Below are positions 30,423 to 30,551 of a DNA stretch of 30,551 nucleotides, in pieces. The stretch is from an uncultured Hungatella sp. Lineage in GTDB: Bacteria > Bacillota > Clostridia > Lachnospirales > Lachnospiraceae. The DNA is taken from NCBI GenBank assembly GCA_910588325.1, contig CAJUPP010000045.1, positions 1 through 30,551 of the forward strand. The letters run 5' to 3'. The notes below the pieces were generated by a model. The model did no database searches and was not told the DNA's origin. It worked only from the letters and a program-made list of their open reading frames with translations. Each line of letters begins with the position of its first letter. The first letter of the stretch is position 1. The position numbers and the translations under genes were made by a program.

Positions 30423-30551
30423 CTACCTTTTTGAAATTTTTTCTATTTTTTTCAAATTGTTCCAGAGCCTCTCATTACTGCCGTTTTTCTCCACCGGGTC
30501 TTACATCCTATTTTCAGCAGAGCTTTTCTGACTAATACATAGGAGTAAGAT
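30423..30551. other. AT-rich edge of the window
   Basis: Contains T-rich runs (for example around 30430-30460) upstream of the strong promoter, which may act as an UP element on the - strand. No gene or RNA is recognisable in the part visible. Confidence 0.35.

Overview
The window looks like the chromosome of a strictly anaerobic Clostridia, most likely a gut Lachnospiraceae (Hungatella/Enterocloster/Clostridium-like). This is inferred from strong AGGAGG ribosome binding sites, three different H-cluster [FeFe]-hydrogenase proteins, a SpoIIE-type phosphatase, peptide-fermentation genes and AT-rich intergenic DNA. No species marker is present, so the genus is a guess.

Layout. (1) 1-2140, + strand: the end of hydB and complete hydA of a multimeric NADH/ferredoxin-linked [FeFe]-hydrogenase, closed by a terminator shared with the facing operon. 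(2) 2175-11813, - strand: a peptide-scavenging operon, read as oppB-oppC-oppA-oppD-oppF, then two M20 peptidases (PepV-like and PepT), then a UPF0597/L-cysteine desulfidase-family enzyme. A GntR/FCD regulator (11949-12620) is divergent from it, with an 8-bp inverted repeat in the shared promoter region. (3) 12692-13663, - strand: a URO-D/MtaA-superfamily gene. Its 5' leader holds a 140-bp palindromic, strongly structured element with near-identical 8-bp flanks. (4) 14230-18928, - strand: a four-gene ABC unit (ATPase, large membrane-anchored exported protein, two ABC-2-like permeases). (5) 19016-23681, - strand: a probable hydrogen-sensing operon with a thioredoxin-fold [2Fe-2S] protein, a PAS-containing [FeFe]-hydrogenase-like protein (HydS type), a SpoIIE/PP2C phosphatase and a second monomeric (group B-like) hydrogenase. 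A near-consensus promoter carries a palindrome in its -35/-10 spacer. (6) 23927-26419, + strand: an NMT1/THI5-type ABC importer, divergent from the hydrogenase operon. (7) 26397-28007, - strand: a polytopic GtrII-like membrane protein. (8) 28101-28361, - strand: a tRNA operon (Gln-Lys-Leu) with clear promoter and terminator. (9) 28698-30551, - strand: two unrecognised cytoplasmic genes behind a leader of about 330 nt with a consensus promoter, two tiny overlapping ORFs and mutually exclusive hairpins typical of transcription attenuation. This last part looks accessory.

How it fits together: peptides are imported and hydrolysed to amino acids, cysteine may be desulfurated, fermentation electrons leave as H2 through HydABC, and the second hydrogenase operon probably senses H2 or redox state and signals through protein dephosphorylation. 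The most novel-looking items are the structured element at 13696-13835, the leader/attenuator at 30270-30376 and the complete HydS-phosphatase-hydrogenase module with its promoter palindrome.
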